From Berkiella sp964496435 (lineage in GTDB: Bacteria > Pseudomonadota > Gammaproteobacteria > Berkiellales > Berkiellaceae), in NCBI GenBank assembly GCA_964496435.1, contig CAZBZP010000001.1, positions 248,001 to 312,000 on the forward strand: a stretch of 64,000 nt of DNA, read 5' to 3'. The notes under the pieces are model-generated. The model saw only the letters and a list, made by a program, of their open reading frames with translations. It was not told where the DNA came from and searched no databases. Position 1 is the first letter of the stretch, and each line of letters starts with the position of its first letter. The position numbers and the translations under genes are program-made. Shown here piece by piece: positions 26,185-35,408 of the stretch.

Positions 26185-28032
26185 ATGAAATATAGACACC
26201 AGCATATACATGCCAAAGTGCATGAGCAACGCCTGACAACACAACGTGCTGCTGTGGGCATTGGTATTATCGGCATCATGATGGTCATTCTGCTGGTGCG
26301 CGTGGCCTACTTGCAGATCTTAGACCATCAAAAGTATTCAACTTTATCCAACAAAAACCAACTGCGCTTAGTGCCCATAGCCCCTCCACGTGGCCTTATT
26401 TATGATAGAAACGGTAAGCTACTGGCCAAAAATATCCCCGCGTTCCATCTAAGCGTTATCCCTGATGATGTACCCGACATGGATGGCATGCTGGATGAAG
26501 TAAATAAAATCATTCCTATCGATGCTGATGCGCGTAAAGCTTTTCTGGAAAAAGTGGACAACAGCCCTTCGCATCAACGTCAATTACTTAAATTAAAATT
26601 AAGCGAAGAAGAAGTCAGTCGTTTTGCCGTCAATCAATATCGTCTGCCGGGTGTTTCCCTTACGGTCGATATGATTAGAGATTATCCTTATGGCGACTTA
26701 CTGGGTCATGTCATTGGCTATGTCAGTGAGGCCAACAAAGATGATTTGCGTAAAATGGATAAAAAGCGATACGCCGGTACTTACCAAATCGGCAAAATCG
26801 GCTTAGAGAAATTTTATGAAACCCAACTTCAAGGTACCCCCGGCTACCAGCAAATGGAAACCGATGTCTTAGGCAGAGAAGTGCGCGCCTTGGCCACAAT
26901 GCCCTCGAATGCAGGCGGCGATTTACATTTAACCATTGATGTTGATTTACAAAGAATAGCTACGCAAGCCTTGGGTGAAAATCGTGGTGCTATTGTCATG
27001 GTTGATCCCAATAACGGCGAAGTCCTTGCCATGGCAAGCACACCCACCTTTGATCCTAATTTGTTCGTACGCGGCTTAGACAATCGTGCCTATAACGCAC
27101 TACGCCAAGCGCTCGATAGACCTTTATTCAATCGTGCCATACAGGGGCAATATCCTCCAGGTTCCACTGTTAAACCCATCGTTGCTTTGGCAGGGCTCTC
27201 TACACAAAAAGTAAATACCACTCAAAAAGTATTTGATCCAGGTTACTATCAATTAAATGGGCAAGGTCGACACTATCGGGATTGGCAAAAACAAGGTCAT
27301 GGTTGGACAGATTTAGAAAAATCTATTCGAGAATCCTGTGATATTTATTATTATATCTTGGCTGAGAAATTGGGGATAACGCAGCTCTCCAATTGGTTTT
27401 CCGATGTGGGTTTAGGTAAATCGACGGGCATCGACTTACCCGGTGAACAAAAAGGCATTGTTCCCTCTATTGCTTGGAAGAAAAAAGCGCTTAATACCGT
27501 CTGGTATCCCGGTGAAACTTTAATTACCGGTATCGGGCAGGGTTACACCACGGCAACCCCTTTGCAATTAGCCGTGATGGCTTCCTACATCGCTACCCGT
27601 GGTCAAGCCTATGGATTACATTTAAATAAAGCACTTGCACCCAAAAAATTACCTTCATTAAAAGTCCCTGATGAAAATAGCTGGGATGCCATTATTGAAC
27701 CCATGCACCAAGTGACGCAGCATCCACGGGGTACTGCTTTTAAATATTTTACGGGCTTTAATGTAGAGGTTGCAGGCAAAACAGGTACTTCTCAAGTATT
27801 TGGCATAAAACAAAATGAAAAATATGAGCATGATAAAATAGCGCAGCATCTACGCGATCACTCATTATTTATTGGCTTTGCCCCTATTAACAATCCAACG
27901 GTTGTGATTACGGTCTTGTTAGAAAATCAGCGCGCCAGCGCTTCTGTTGCCAGACTTGTACTGGAAAAATATTTTACGGAAATAAAGCATGCTGAACCGA
28001 GCGAAATATCCAGCGCACCTCAACCCACCTAA
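26185..28032 (+). CDS. mrdA: Penicillin-binding protein 2 (elongasome transpeptidase)
   Basis: PBP2 cross-links peptidoglycan during cell elongation with RodA. The 615-residue class B PBP has one N-terminal membrane segment (about 24-46), a pedestal domain with the Pro-Pro-Arg-Gly-Leu-Ile-Tyr-Asp-Arg motif, and a transpeptidase domain with Ser-Thr-Val-Lys (catalytic Ser327, Lys330), a Ser-Cys-Asp motif and Lys-Thr-Gly-Thr. The Cys in the SxD motif is normal for PBP2. It overlaps rodA by 44 bases, indicating coupling. Confidence 0.96.
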   Translation: MKYRHQHIHAKVHEQRLTTQRAAVGIGIIGIMMVILLVRVAYLQILDHQKYSTLSNKNQLRLVPIAPPRGLIYDRNGKLLAKNIPAFHLSVIPDDVPDMDGMLDEVNKIIPIDADARKAFLEKVDNSPSHQRQLLKLKLSEEEVSRFAVNQYRLPGVSLTVDMIRDYPYGDLLGHVIGYVSEANKDDLRKMDKKRYAGTYQIGKIGLEKFYETQLQGTPGYQQMETDVLGREVRALATMPSNAGGDLHLTIDVDLQRIATQALGENRGAIVMVDPNNGEVLAMASTPTFDPNLFVRGLDNRAYNALRQALDRPLFNRAIQGQYPPGSTVKPIVALAGLSTQKVNTTQKVFDPGYYQLNGQGRHYRDWQKQGHGWTDLEKSIRESCDIYYYILAEKLGITQLSNWFSDVGLGKSTGIDLPGEQKGIVPSIAWKKKALNTVWYPGETLITGIGQGYTTATPLQLAVMASYIATRGQAYGLHLNKALAPKKLPSLKVPDENSWDAIIEPMHQVTQHPRGTAFKYFTGFNVEVAGKTGTSQVFGIKQNEKYEHDKIAQHLRDHSLFIGFAPINNPTVVITVLLENQRASASVARLVLEKYFTEIKHAEPSEISSAPQPT

Positions 28033-29134
28033 GTGGCAACAGTTGCCAGGTGGAAGATTAGTCCGTCATCTCAATTGGGATGGTTGGTTATTTATTCTTA
28101 TCGCCCTGCTTTTAACCTTGAGCTTTGGTTTAATTTATAGCGCGGGCGGTCAAAAGCCCGCTATTTTACTTCGCCACGGCATTCACGTTGGGATCAGTTT
28201 TGTTGCTTATTTTATCATGGCGCAAATATCCCCACGCACTTTTAAACAATGGGCACCTTTTCTTTACGGGATTGGGATATTGTTATTACTCGCAGTCTTT
28301 GTAATCGGCACCGCCAGCAAAGGGGCACAACGTTGGGTACCCTTAGGTCCTATTCGTTTTCAACCTTCTGAATTCATGAAATTTGCAGCGCCCTTGATGT
28401 TGGCTTATTACCTCTCAAACAAGCCATTGCCCGTCGATAGAATGGATTTGCTGGTCAGTCTTATCATCATTTTCGTTCCTGGCTTGCTCATCGCTAAGCA
28501 ACCCGACTTGGGCACGGGCTTACAAGTAATCGGTACTGGTTTTGGCGTGCTCTTTTTTGCTGGGATCCGCTGGCGGCTCATTATTAAAATGACAGCCTTG
28601 GCAACAGCTGCCATGCCCTTACTGTGGTATTGCTTACATGACTATCAACGCCAACGGGTATTAACTTTCTTAAACCCAGAGAGTGATCCCTTAGGCGCTG
28701 GATATCATATTATCCAATCTAAGATTGCGATTGGCTCTGGTGGGCTCTATGGCAAAGGTTGGTGTCTTGGCACCCAAGTACAGCTCAATTTCTTACCTGA
28801 ACGAACCACCGACTTTATCTTTAGTGTGTTAGGCGAGGAATTTGGTTTTATCGGTGCTTGTGTTTTGAGCTTACTTTATTTTGCAGTGATCCTGCGCGGC
28901 ATTAAAATCATGACACAAACCCAAGATTTGTTTTCGCGCTTAGTGGCTGGCGGGATTGTGTTTGGTTTCTTTATTTGCTTTTTTATTAACATCGGCATGG
29001 TGAGTGGATTACTGCCTGTTGTAGGATGCCCCTTACCATTAATCAGTTATGGTGGTACTTCCCTGGTGACGTGGATGGCAGCTTTCGGTATGCTAGTAGC
29101 CATTCAATCACAACAAAAAAGTTCGCCAAGGTAG
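27989..29134 (+). CDS. rodA: Peptidoglycan glycosyltransferase RodA
   Basis: RodA is the SEDS-family glycan polymerase of the elongasome. The 381-residue protein has about ten membrane segments, the Arg-Phe-Gln-Pro-Ser-Glu-Phe-Met-Lys segment, the large periplasmic loop containing the family motif Pro-Glu-Arg-Thr-Thr-Asp-Phe-Ile-Phe, and a C-terminal Pro-Leu-Ile-Ser-Tyr-Gly-Gly-Thr-Ser. The ATG at 27989 lies inside the 3' end of mrdA. The N-terminal cytosolic tail is about ten residues longer than usual. Confidence 0.95.
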   Translation: MLNRAKYPAHLNPPKWQQLPGGRLVRHLNWDGWLFILIALLLTLSFGLIYSAGGQKPAILLRHGIHVGISFVAYFIMAQISPRTFKQWAPFLYGIGILLLLAVFVIGTASKGAQRWVPLGPIRFQPSEFMKFAAPLMLAYYLSNKPLPVDRMDLLVSLIIIFVPGLLIAKQPDLGTGLQVIGTGFGVLFFAGIRWRLIIKMTALATAAMPLLWYCLHDYQRQRVLTFLNPESDPLGAGYHIIQSKIAIGSGGLYGKGWCLGTQVQLNFLPERTTDFIFSVLGEEFGFIGACVLSLLYFAVILRGIKIMTQTQDLFSRLVAGGIVFGFFICFFINIGMVSGLLPVVGCPLPLISYGGTSLVTWMAAFGMLVAIQSQQKSSPR

Positions 29135-29139
29135 GCAAC

Positions 29140-30162
29140 ATGCAAAAAAATACATTAATAAAATTTTTACTGACATTTTTCTGTTTCTTTTCGATAGTCA
29201 GCGCAAAAGCGGAATCTGAAGTTTTAAGCGACAGAGCGGATGTGAAAGCCTTTATTAACATGATGGGCAAAAAACATCATTACAATGAGGCTCAACTAAC
29301 TAAAATATTAAATAGCGCCACCATTCAACCCAGCATTTTAAAAGCCATTGCTAAGCCAGCTGAAAAATTGACTTGGGCGCGTTATGAACCCATATTCCTC
29401 ACCCCCAAGCGCATTGATGAAGGCGTTGTATTTTGGCAGCAAAATAAAGCTGCCTTAGCAAAAGCTGAAAAAGAATATGGCGTGCCCGCTGAAATTATCG
29501 TCGCCATCATTGGTGTTGAAACCTTTTATGGTAAACATACCGGACAATACAGTGTCCTCGACGCATTAGTCACCTTAGGCTTTAATTACCCACCACGCGG
29601 TAAATTCTTCCTCTCTGAATTAGAAGAATTTTTACTGCTTGCCAAAGAACAAGGCTGGGATCCTAAACAAATTAAAGGCTCCTATGCAGGTGCTATGGGT
29701 AAACCCCAATTTATTGCCAGCAGTTATCGCCGTTATGCCATCGATTTCAATAAAAAGGGCAACCGCGATTTAATCAATAATGTTGACGATGCTATTGGTA
29801 GTGTTGCCAATTACTTCAAATTAAATGGCTGGAGAAAAGGCGCGCCGGTTGTATTTGGTGCCAAAGTAAACGGCGACAAATTTAAAGCAGCCCTTGTTGC
29901 AGGTAATAATCCTAAACCGGATAACACCTTACAAAAAATGGCTCAACTTGGGGTGAGCGCTCCTGCTGCTAAAAATATTGATAAAAACAAACAGCAATTT
30001 GCACTCATTGGTCTTGAAGGAAAAGAAGGCCCAGAGTACTGGTTAGGTGCTGATAACTTCTATGTGATCACACGTTATAATCGCAGCAGCCTTTATGCGA
30101 TGGCGGTTTATAACTTAAGTGAAGAAATCAAAAGCAGTTATAAGCAATCTCAGCGCACCTAA
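29140..30162 (+). CDS. mltB: Membrane-bound lytic murein transglycosylase B-type
   Basis: MltB cleaves glycan strands of peptidoglycan with formation of 1,6-anhydromuramic acid. From ATG 29140 (AGGTAGG site upstream, five bases after the rodA stop) the protein is 340 residues with a signal peptide ending near Ser-Ala-Lys-Ala-Glu; a longer frame from 29026 overlaps rodA and lacks family similarity. No lipobox cysteine is seen, so it may be soluble rather than lipid-anchored. The catalytic Glu lies in Ile-Gly-Val-Glu-Thr-Phe-Tyr-Gly, and Tyr-Ala-Gly-Ala-Met-Gly-Lys-Pro-Gln-Phe is present. Confidence 0.93.
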   Translation: MQKNTLIKFLLTFFCFFSIVSAKAESEVLSDRADVKAFINMMGKKHHYNEAQLTKILNSATIQPSILKAIAKPAEKLTWARYEPIFLTPKRIDEGVVFWQQNKAALAKAEKEYGVPAEIIVAIIGVETFYGKHTGQYSVLDALVTLGFNYPPRGKFFLSELEEFLLLAKEQGWDPKQIKGSYAGAMGKPQFIASSYRRYAIDFNKKGNRDLINNVDDAIGSVANYFKLNGWRKGAPVVFGAKVNGDKFKAALVAGNNPKPDNTLQKMAQLGVSAPAAKNIDKNKQQFALIGLEGKEGPEYWLGADNFYVITRYNRSSLYAMAVYNLSEEIKSSYKQSQRT

Positions 30163-30170
30163 ATCACTTC

Positions 30171-30188
30171 GAAGGGGGAAACCCCTTC
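30171..30188 (+). repeat. GNRA-type hairpin between mltB and rlpA
   Basis: A perfect 7-bp stem, GAAGGGG at 30171-30177 and CCCCTTC at 30182-30188, closes a GAAA tetraloop. It lies nine bases after the mltB stop. No U tract follows, so it may protect or process the operon transcript rather than terminate it. Confidence 0.4.
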
Positions 30189-30216
30189 TCTAACATTGAA
30201 GGGTTTGAATGGAATC

Positions 30217-31293
30217 ATGCTAAATCGTCTACTTATCAAAATTTCACTGCTCTTCATGATTATCTTGCTTAGCGCATGTAGCCATCATGGTGCACATAAA
30301 CCACAAGTCCATAAAAAGAGAGGGATCTTTTCTTCTGCACCTTCAGAAGAAGATCAAATAGCCGATGCAGTTGCCGGAGATGGGCCTCCTGAGAGTGAAT
30401 TTGATGTTACCCATATCCCTAATGCTACACCCAGAATCGAACCCTTAAGCCGTTATGGCAACCCCAACAAATACGAAGTTTTTGGTAAACATTACTACAC
30501 CTTACCGCATAGCGACGGCTACTCTGCTGAAGGCACGGCTTCCTGGTATGGCCGAAAATTTCACGGACAGCGCACCTCCAGCGGTGAAAAATTTGATATG
30601 TATGGCATGACCGCTGCACACCGTTCACTGCCCTTACCTACTTATGCAAAAATTGAAAATTTACATAACGGCAAAGAAGTCATTGTTAAAATTAATGATA
30701 GAGGCCCCTTTGTTAAAAATAGATTAATCGATTTATCCTATGCGGCTGCTAAAAAGTTAGGGATCCATTCCTCTGGCACAGGAAAAGTGCGCATCACAGC
30801 AATTGATCCTGTGGCTTGGCATAAACAACAAAAAGAACATACCCTTGCCAAAGCGGATAATAAATTAACCAAAGCCAAGACAAGTAAATCCGCCGCCAAA
30901 GGTGCTAAAGACAATAAGGCAACCACCCTTGTCCAAGCTGATAAAGCCAAAACTGCTAGCACTGCTAAATCTTCAAAAGATACAAAAACTAGCAAAGCTA
31001 CTAAAGTGGCGAGCGCTGCCAAGGCCACTGATAAAGCTACTGATAAAAAACAAATCTATATTCAGTTAGGTGCCTTTAGCAAAAAGAACAATGCGCAAAA
31101 GCTGGCAGACAAGGCTACAACCCTCACCACCGCATTGAATAACATTAATGTTCAGGTACACGAAGGAAAGTTATCTGACAAAGGTGCTTATAAGGTTCGT
31201 GTTGGGCCGCTAAAAGATGAAAAAGAAGCAAAGACCTTACAAAAGAAATTGGTGGCTTTAAATGGCGCAACACCAAAAGTGATTTACGAGTAA
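30217..31293 (+). CDS. rlpA: Septal-ring lytic transglycosylase-type lipoprotein RlpA
   Basis: RlpA family proteins bind denuded peptidoglycan and in some species cleave it at the septum. From ATG 30217 the protein is 358 residues with a lipobox Leu-Leu-Ser-Ala-Cys, a double-psi beta-barrel domain (Gly-Thr-Ala-Ser-Trp-Tyr-Gly, Thr-Ser-Ser-Gly-Glu, Asn-Asp-Arg-Gly-Pro-Phe) at about 100-190, a long Lys/Ala/Thr/Asp low-complexity linker (about 200-275) and a C-terminal SPOR domain. A TTG at 30196 is an alternative start. The linker is unusually long and repetitive. Confidence 0.92.
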   Translation: MLNRLLIKISLLFMIILLSACSHHGAHKPQVHKKRGIFSSAPSEEDQIADAVAGDGPPESEFDVTHIPNATPRIEPLSRYGNPNKYEVFGKHYYTLPHSDGYSAEGTASWYGRKFHGQRTSSGEKFDMYGMTAAHRSLPLPTYAKIENLHNGKEVIVKINDRGPFVKNRLIDLSYAAAKKLGIHSSGTGKVRITAIDPVAWHKQQKEHTLAKADNKLTKAKTSKSAAKGAKDNKATTLVQADKAKTASTAKSSKDTKTSKATKVASAAKATDKATDKKQIYIQLGAFSKKNNAQKLADKATTLTTALNNINVQVHEGKLSDKGAYKVRVGPLKDEKEAKTLQKKLVALNGATPKVIYE

Positions 31294-31300
31294 AACCATT

Positions 31301-31341
31301 CCCCCTTTGATAACAAAGGGGCGCACGCTTAGTGCGGGGGG
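31301..31341. repeat. C/G-tract palindromic element (copy 2)
   Basis: CCCCTTTG (31302-31309) and CAAAGGGG (31314-31321) form an 8-bp stem with an ATAA loop, followed at once by CGCAC...GTGCG (31322-31336) and a G-tract. It lies between rlpA and dacA and shares its core with the elements at 25269-25381 and 57957-58028. Confidence 0.6.
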
Positions 31342-31406
31342 TTTAAGCTCGTGTTAAAATAAATTCAACATGACTTTTATATCTTTTACAGTGTGGGGTA
31401 ACTAAC

Positions 31407-32609
31407 ATGCGTCGAATCGCTTTTCTAAGGATGTGTTTACTGTCATTGTTCTTTTTAGCACCCATCAGTATGGCTGCTACAAATACAACGCCGCATGCCG
31501 TGCCTGCCGCACCCGAAGTTGGTGCTGATGCCTATATCTTGGTTGATTATTTAAGCGGCAAAGTACTCGCTGAAAAAGAATCTAAAAAACGCATCGACCC
31601 TGCCAGCCTTACCAAAATGATGACAGTGTATGTGTTTGACCATGAATTAAAAAACGGTCGCTTTACACTAGACGATGAAATTACGGTTAGTGAAACAGCC
31701 TGGAAAACAGAAGGTTCCAGAATGTTCGTGCCTGTTGGTAAAAAAATCCCTGCTAAAGAACTCTTACGCGGCGTGATTATTCAATCGGGTAATGATGCCA
31801 CTGTCGCTATTGCGGAATATGTTGCGGGTTCTGAAAAATCTTTTACCGATTTAATGAATCAATACGCACAAAAGCTTGGCATGAAAGATACGCATTTTGC
31901 CAATTCAACCGGTATTCCTGATCAAGATCACTATACAACAGCTTATGACTTGAGCTTATTGGCTAAAGCATTGATAACTGAGTTTCCAGAAACCTATAAA
32001 ATTTACTCTGAAAAATGGTTTACCTTTAACGGTATCAAACAGCCTAACCGCAATCGTTTGTTGTGGCGTGAACCCTATATCGATGGTATCAAAACCGGTC
32101 ACTCCAGCACGGCAGGCTATTGCTTAGCGGCTTCAGGCCAAAAAGACAATATGCGTTTGATCTCCATTCTTGTTGGCGCGCAAACCGAAGGCGACAGAAC
32201 TGAACAAACCTTACAATTGTTACGATTTGGTTTTCGCTTTTTTGAAACCCATCACCTTTTCCAAGCTAACACCCCCTTAAACGAACCACGCGTTTGGATG
32301 GGCGATAGAAAAACTTTATCCTTAGGTATCAACAAAGATTTATATATCACTATCCCACAAGGGCAATATAAGAGCTTAGATGCCAAGATGAATATTGATA
32401 AGAGCCTAACCGCCCCTATTAACAAGGGTGAAAATCATGGCCAGCTCGTGGTGAAATTGGGCGATGAATTAATCGCTGAATTACCCTTGATTGCCTTAGA
32501 AGATGTGCACAAAGGCACCGTGTGGAATCGCTTCTCTGATTATGTCAGCTTAGGTTTCCACAAGATGCTCAATCCTGCTAACAATGCAGAAGAGACCCAA
32601 GGTACCTAA
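31407..32609 (+). CDS. dacA: D-alanyl-D-alanine carboxypeptidase (PBP5/6 type)
   Basis: Trims the terminal D-Ala from peptidoglycan stem peptides. The 400-residue protein has a signal peptide (cleavage near Ser-Met-Ala-Ala, 21-24) and a class C-type serine peptidase domain with Ser67-x-x-Lys70, Ser-Gly-Asn at 127-129 and Lys-Thr-Gly in Gly-Ile-Lys-Thr-Gly-His. The C-terminal beta domain and an amphipathic membrane-association helix (near Ser-Leu-Gly-Phe-His-Lys-Met) follow. Its stop codon shares a base with the ybeD start (TAATG). Confidence 0.95.
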   Translation: MRRIAFLRMCLLSLFFLAPISMAATNTTPHAVPAAPEVGADAYILVDYLSGKVLAEKESKKRIDPASLTKMMTVYVFDHELKNGRFTLDDEITVSETAWKTEGSRMFVPVGKKIPAKELLRGVIIQSGNDATVAIAEYVAGSEKSFTDLMNQYAQKLGMKDTHFANSTGIPDQDHYTTAYDLSLLAKALITEFPETYKIYSEKWFTFNGIKQPNRNRLLWREPYIDGIKTGHSSTAGYCLAASGQKDNMRLISILVGAQTEGDRTEQTLQLLRFGFRFFETHHLFQANTPLNEPRVWMGDRKTLSLGINKDLYITIPQGQYKSLDAKMNIDKSLTAPINKGENHGQLVVKLGDELIAELPLIALEDVHKGTVWNRFSDYVSLGFHKMLNPANNAEETQGT

Positions 32610-32878
32610 TGTCATCGCAACCAACAGGTAAACTCACTTTTCCTTGTGAGTTTACCTTTAAAATCATCGGCCAAGCAGATAGTGAATTTGAAATGGCCGC
32701 GCTCACCATCATGCGCCAGCACTTCCCACAAATGGGTGAAGGCGCAATGAGCACTAAATTAAGCAAAAATGGGAAATACTTGGCATTCACAGCGACAGTG
32801 ACTGCTATCAGCCAAGCTCAACTTGATGCAGCCTACCAGGACTTAAGCGCTCATCCCTTAGTTTTATTTGCAATATAA
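32609..32878 (+). CDS. ybeD: YbeD/DUF493 family protein
   Basis: An 89-residue protein with the small ferredoxin-like ACT-type fold expected for DUF493: Phe-Pro-Cys-Glu-Phe-Thr-Phe-Lys-Ile-Ile-Gly near the start and the Ser-Lys-Asn-Gly-Lys-Tyr-Leu-Ala-Phe-Thr-Ala-Thr-Val strand pair in the middle. It lies between dacA and lipB as in E. coli and overlaps both by one base. The molecular function is not established; the position suggests a link to lipoate metabolism. Confidence 0.9.
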   Translation: MSSQPTGKLTFPCEFTFKIIGQADSEFEMAALTIMRQHFPQMGEGAMSTKLSKNGKYLAFTATVTAISQAQLDAAYQDLSAHPLVLFAI

Positions 32879-33528
32879 TGAATGCTGCCTTTGCTTTAAA
32901 AACCTTTTCTTCCTTTCAAGAATACCAACACATTTTCCAGTTGATGAAAGGTTATACCCAAGAACGTGATGAGATAAGCCAAGATGCCCTTTGGCTTTTA
33001 GAACATCAACCCGTATTTACCCAAGGCCAAGCTGGCAAAGCTGAACATGTCCTTAATCCAGGCTCCATCCCCCTCGTTCAAAGCGATAGAGGCGGTCAAG
33101 TCACCTACCATGGCCCCGGACAATTGATGATTTATACGCTCTTCGATTTAAAGCGCCTACAACTCGGCATAAAGGATTTTGTCCAGATTTTAGAGCAAAG
33201 TATTATTACTATGCTTAAGTCTTATGGCATCAATGCACACACTCAATGCAAAGCACCCGGTGTCTATGTGGATAATGCTAAAATTTGCTCTATTGGTTTG
33301 AGAATAAGACATTTTCGCGCTTATCATGGTTTAAGCTTGAATGTGAATATGGATTTGTCACCCTTTAAGCGTATTAATCCTTGTGGTTTCAAACAATTAA
33401 AAATGACGCAAATAAGCGATTTTGTACCCGATATTACTGTCGATAAGGTGGCCAAGGCCTATCCTTGCTTTCTCGCACAACAATTTAGCCAACAACGCAC
33501 CGTTGGCACAGGAGTTTGTCATGACTGA
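32878..33528 (+). CDS. lipB: Lipoyl(octanoyl) transferase
   Basis: LipB moves octanoate from acyl carrier protein to lipoyl domains of 2-oxoacid dehydrogenases. The 216-residue protein has Arg-Gly-Gly-Gln-Val-Thr-Tyr-His-Gly-Pro-Gly-Gln near 71-82 and both catalytic residues at the same numbers as in E. coli: Lys135 in Asn-Ala-Lys-Ile-Cys-Ser-Ile-Gly and Cys169 in Asn-Pro-Cys-Gly. The lipA start lies eight bases inside its 3' end. Confidence 0.95.
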   Translation: MNAAFALKTFSSFQEYQHIFQLMKGYTQERDEISQDALWLLEHQPVFTQGQAGKAEHVLNPGSIPLVQSDRGGQVTYHGPGQLMIYTLFDLKRLQLGIKDFVQILEQSIITMLKSYGINAHTQCKAPGVYVDNAKICSIGLRIRHFRAYHGLSLNVNMDLSPFKRINPCGFKQLKMTQISDFVPDITVDKVAKAYPCFLAQQFSQQRTVGTGVCHD

Positions 33529-34459
33529 AAAACAACGTGGTGAAGATAAGTTCGCGCGCATTCCCATTAAAATTGTGCCAACCCCTATTGAGCAAAGAAA
33601 GCGTCTACCAGAATGGATCCGCATTAAAGCACCTATTACCCCGGCTGTGAGCAATCTTAAGCAATTATTAAGGGAACATAAATTAGTGACAGTATGTGAA
33701 GAAGCAGCCTGCCCTAATTTAAGCGAATGTTTTAGTCATGGCACAGCCACCTTTATGATCATGGGTGATAAATGCACGCGCCGTTGTACCTTCTGTGATG
33801 TTGCGCATGGTAGACCTGATCCCTTGGATAAAGACGAGCCACGCAACTTAGCCACTGCCTTGGGCAAAATGGGTTTAAAATATGTCGTTATCACTTCTGT
33901 TGATAGGGATGATTTACGCGATGGCGGTGCGAGCCACTTTGCTGAATGTATCCAAGCAGCACGCGAACATTGCCCCACAACCAAGATTGAAATTTTAGTA
34001 CCTGATTTTCGTGGGCGCATGGATAAAGCACTAGATAATCTAGGCGTTGCCCTTCCAGATGTTTTTAATCACAATCTTGAAACGGTGCCCAGACTTTACA
34101 AACAAGTTCGACCAGGCTCCGATTATGTAGAATCCCTAAAGTTAATCCAAGCCTTTAAAAAACGCTACCCACATATTCCCACCAAAAGCGGCATCATGTT
34201 GGGACTTGGCGAAACCAATGCAGAAATCATTGAAACGCTAAAAGATATGCGCGCCTATGATTGCGATATGTTAACCCTCGGACAATATCTACAACCCAGC
34301 CGCTTCCATATGCCAGTTGATAGATATGTCACACCACAAGAATTCCAAGAATTAGCCAAACAGGCTTATGATCTTGGCTTTGCCAATGTGGCCAGCGGAC
34401 CTTTGGTGCGCTCCTCTTATCATGCTGACAAACAAGCTGCCGGGGAGATTGTTTCCTAA
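33521..34459 (+). CDS. lipA: Lipoyl synthase
   Basis: LipA inserts two sulfur atoms into octanoyl groups using radical SAM chemistry. Starting at ATG 33521 gives 312 residues; the frame stays open back to 33422, but those 33 residues read the lipB sequence in another frame. The auxiliary cluster motif is Cys-Glu-Glu-Ala-Ala-Cys-Pro-Asn-Leu-Ser-Glu-Cys and the radical SAM motif is Cys-Thr-Arg-Arg-Cys-Thr-Phe-Cys. The C-terminal Arg-Ser-Ser-Tyr-His serine-ligand motif is present. It overlaps the following hydrolase by one base. Confidence 0.96.
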   Translation: MTEKQRGEDKFARIPIKIVPTPIEQRKRLPEWIRIKAPITPAVSNLKQLLREHKLVTVCEEAACPNLSECFSHGTATFMIMGDKCTRRCTFCDVAHGRPDPLDKDEPRNLATALGKMGLKYVVITSVDRDDLRDGGASHFAECIQAAREHCPTTKIEILVPDFRGRMDKALDNLGVALPDVFNHNLETVPRLYKQVRPGSDYVESLKLIQAFKKRYPHIPTKSGIMLGLGETNAEIIETLKDMRAYDCDMLTLGQYLQPSRFHMPVDRYVTPQEFQELAKQAYDLGFANVASGPLVRSSYHADKQAAGEIVS

Positions 34460-35400
34460 TGACAACACCCGCTCAAAGACAACAGTTTTTAGCGCGGGAA
34501 AGAAGGTTAATAACCAATCGCTGTAAAAAATCAGCGACCCTTTATCACTTAGCGCCTGGTGAAAATCTCAAAGATATCACTGAGCTGGTGTTGGCCCATG
34601 TTAATACCTCGGCAATTGTAAAACAGGCCATATTGGAGAAACGCCATCAGTTTTATGCTTTTTCCTACCCCAGTGATAATTTAACGATAAAAGGTTATTT
34701 GAGTTTACCCACCACGCTCAACCACGATATTCCCTTGATTGTATTATTAAGGGGCGGCGCACATTATTTTGGTTTGCCTCACCCCAGTGAAATAAGCGTG
34801 CAGCCTGGGTATGCTTTAGTCGCAACGACTTATCGTGATGGTATCAATGAAGGTAAAGATGAGTATGGCGGCAATGATGTAAATGATGTCAAAAACCTTG
34901 TTGATTATCTAAGCACACTTGAAGCGCAACTTGCTATCAATTTTCATCCCCAACGAAAATACATGGTTGGCACCAGCCGCGGTGCTTTACAGCTCTTTTT
35001 ATGCTTGGGTCGTTATCCACAGATCCAACAAAAAATTGCAAAAGTAGCCTCAATTGCTGGCGTCATGAACCTTAAAGCCATTTTTCAAGAAAGAGATGAA
35101 TTTAAACAAAAGATGATTGATAAGTATGGTTACACTGAGGATGAACAAGGCAAAGCTTGGTTAGCGCTTCGCGAGCCCATGAATGTCATTCCACAGTTGA
35201 GCAAAAATTTGCCCATCCTTATTATGCAGGGAACAAATGATCTACGCATTTATCCTGGTGTTGGATATGATATGGTAGAAGCGCTGCGCGCGCATGATTG
35301 TGATGTCACTTATATTGAAGTGAAAGGCGGAGATCATTGGTTATTAAATGCAGAAAATGTGATCCCCGCGCTGATGCACTGGTTAGAGAGTGGTAGCTAA
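34459..35400 (+). CDS. Alpha/beta hydrolase, prolyl-oligopeptidase-like
   Basis: A 313-residue protein with no signal peptide. Residues about 75-313 form an alpha/beta hydrolase fold: Arg-Gly-Gly-Ala-His as an oxyanion segment near 98-102, the nucleophile elbow Gly-Thr-Ser-Arg-Gly with Ser173, a likely acid Asp in Gly-Thr-Asn-Asp-Leu-Arg, and the His in Gly-Gly-Asp-His-Trp near the end. This order matches the S9 prolyl-oligopeptidase/dienelactone hydrolase group. The start overlaps the lipA stop, so it is co-transcribed with the lipoate genes, but that arrangement is not typical and a link to lipoate is unproven. Confidence 0.75.
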   Translation: MTTPAQRQQFLARERRLITNRCKKSATLYHLAPGENLKDITELVLAHVNTSAIVKQAILEKRHQFYAFSYPSDNLTIKGYLSLPTTLNHDIPLIVLLRGGAHYFGLPHPSEISVQPGYALVATTYRDGINEGKDEYGGNDVNDVKNLVDYLSTLEAQLAINFHPQRKYMVGTSRGALQLFLCLGRYPQIQQKIAKVASIAGVMNLKAIFQERDEFKQKMIDKYGYTEDEQGKAWLALREPMNVIPQLSKNLPILIMQGTNDLRIYPGVGYDMVEALRAHDCDVTYIEVKGGDHWLLNAENVIPALMHWLESGS

Positions 35401-35408
35401 ACACTTCA

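Noticed and set aside
29026..29139. 38-codon N-terminal extension of mltB
   Set aside because: It reads rodA sequence in another frame and would remove the signal peptide from the N-terminus; the ATG at 29140 has a good ribosome binding site.
30738..31028. 96-codon minus-strand frame in rlpA
   Set aside because: Its Ala/Leu-rich product is the antisense of the Lys/Ala linker of rlpA.
33422..33520. 33-codon N-terminal extension of lipA
   Set aside because: It is the lipB 3' end in another frame; family similarity begins at ATG 33521.
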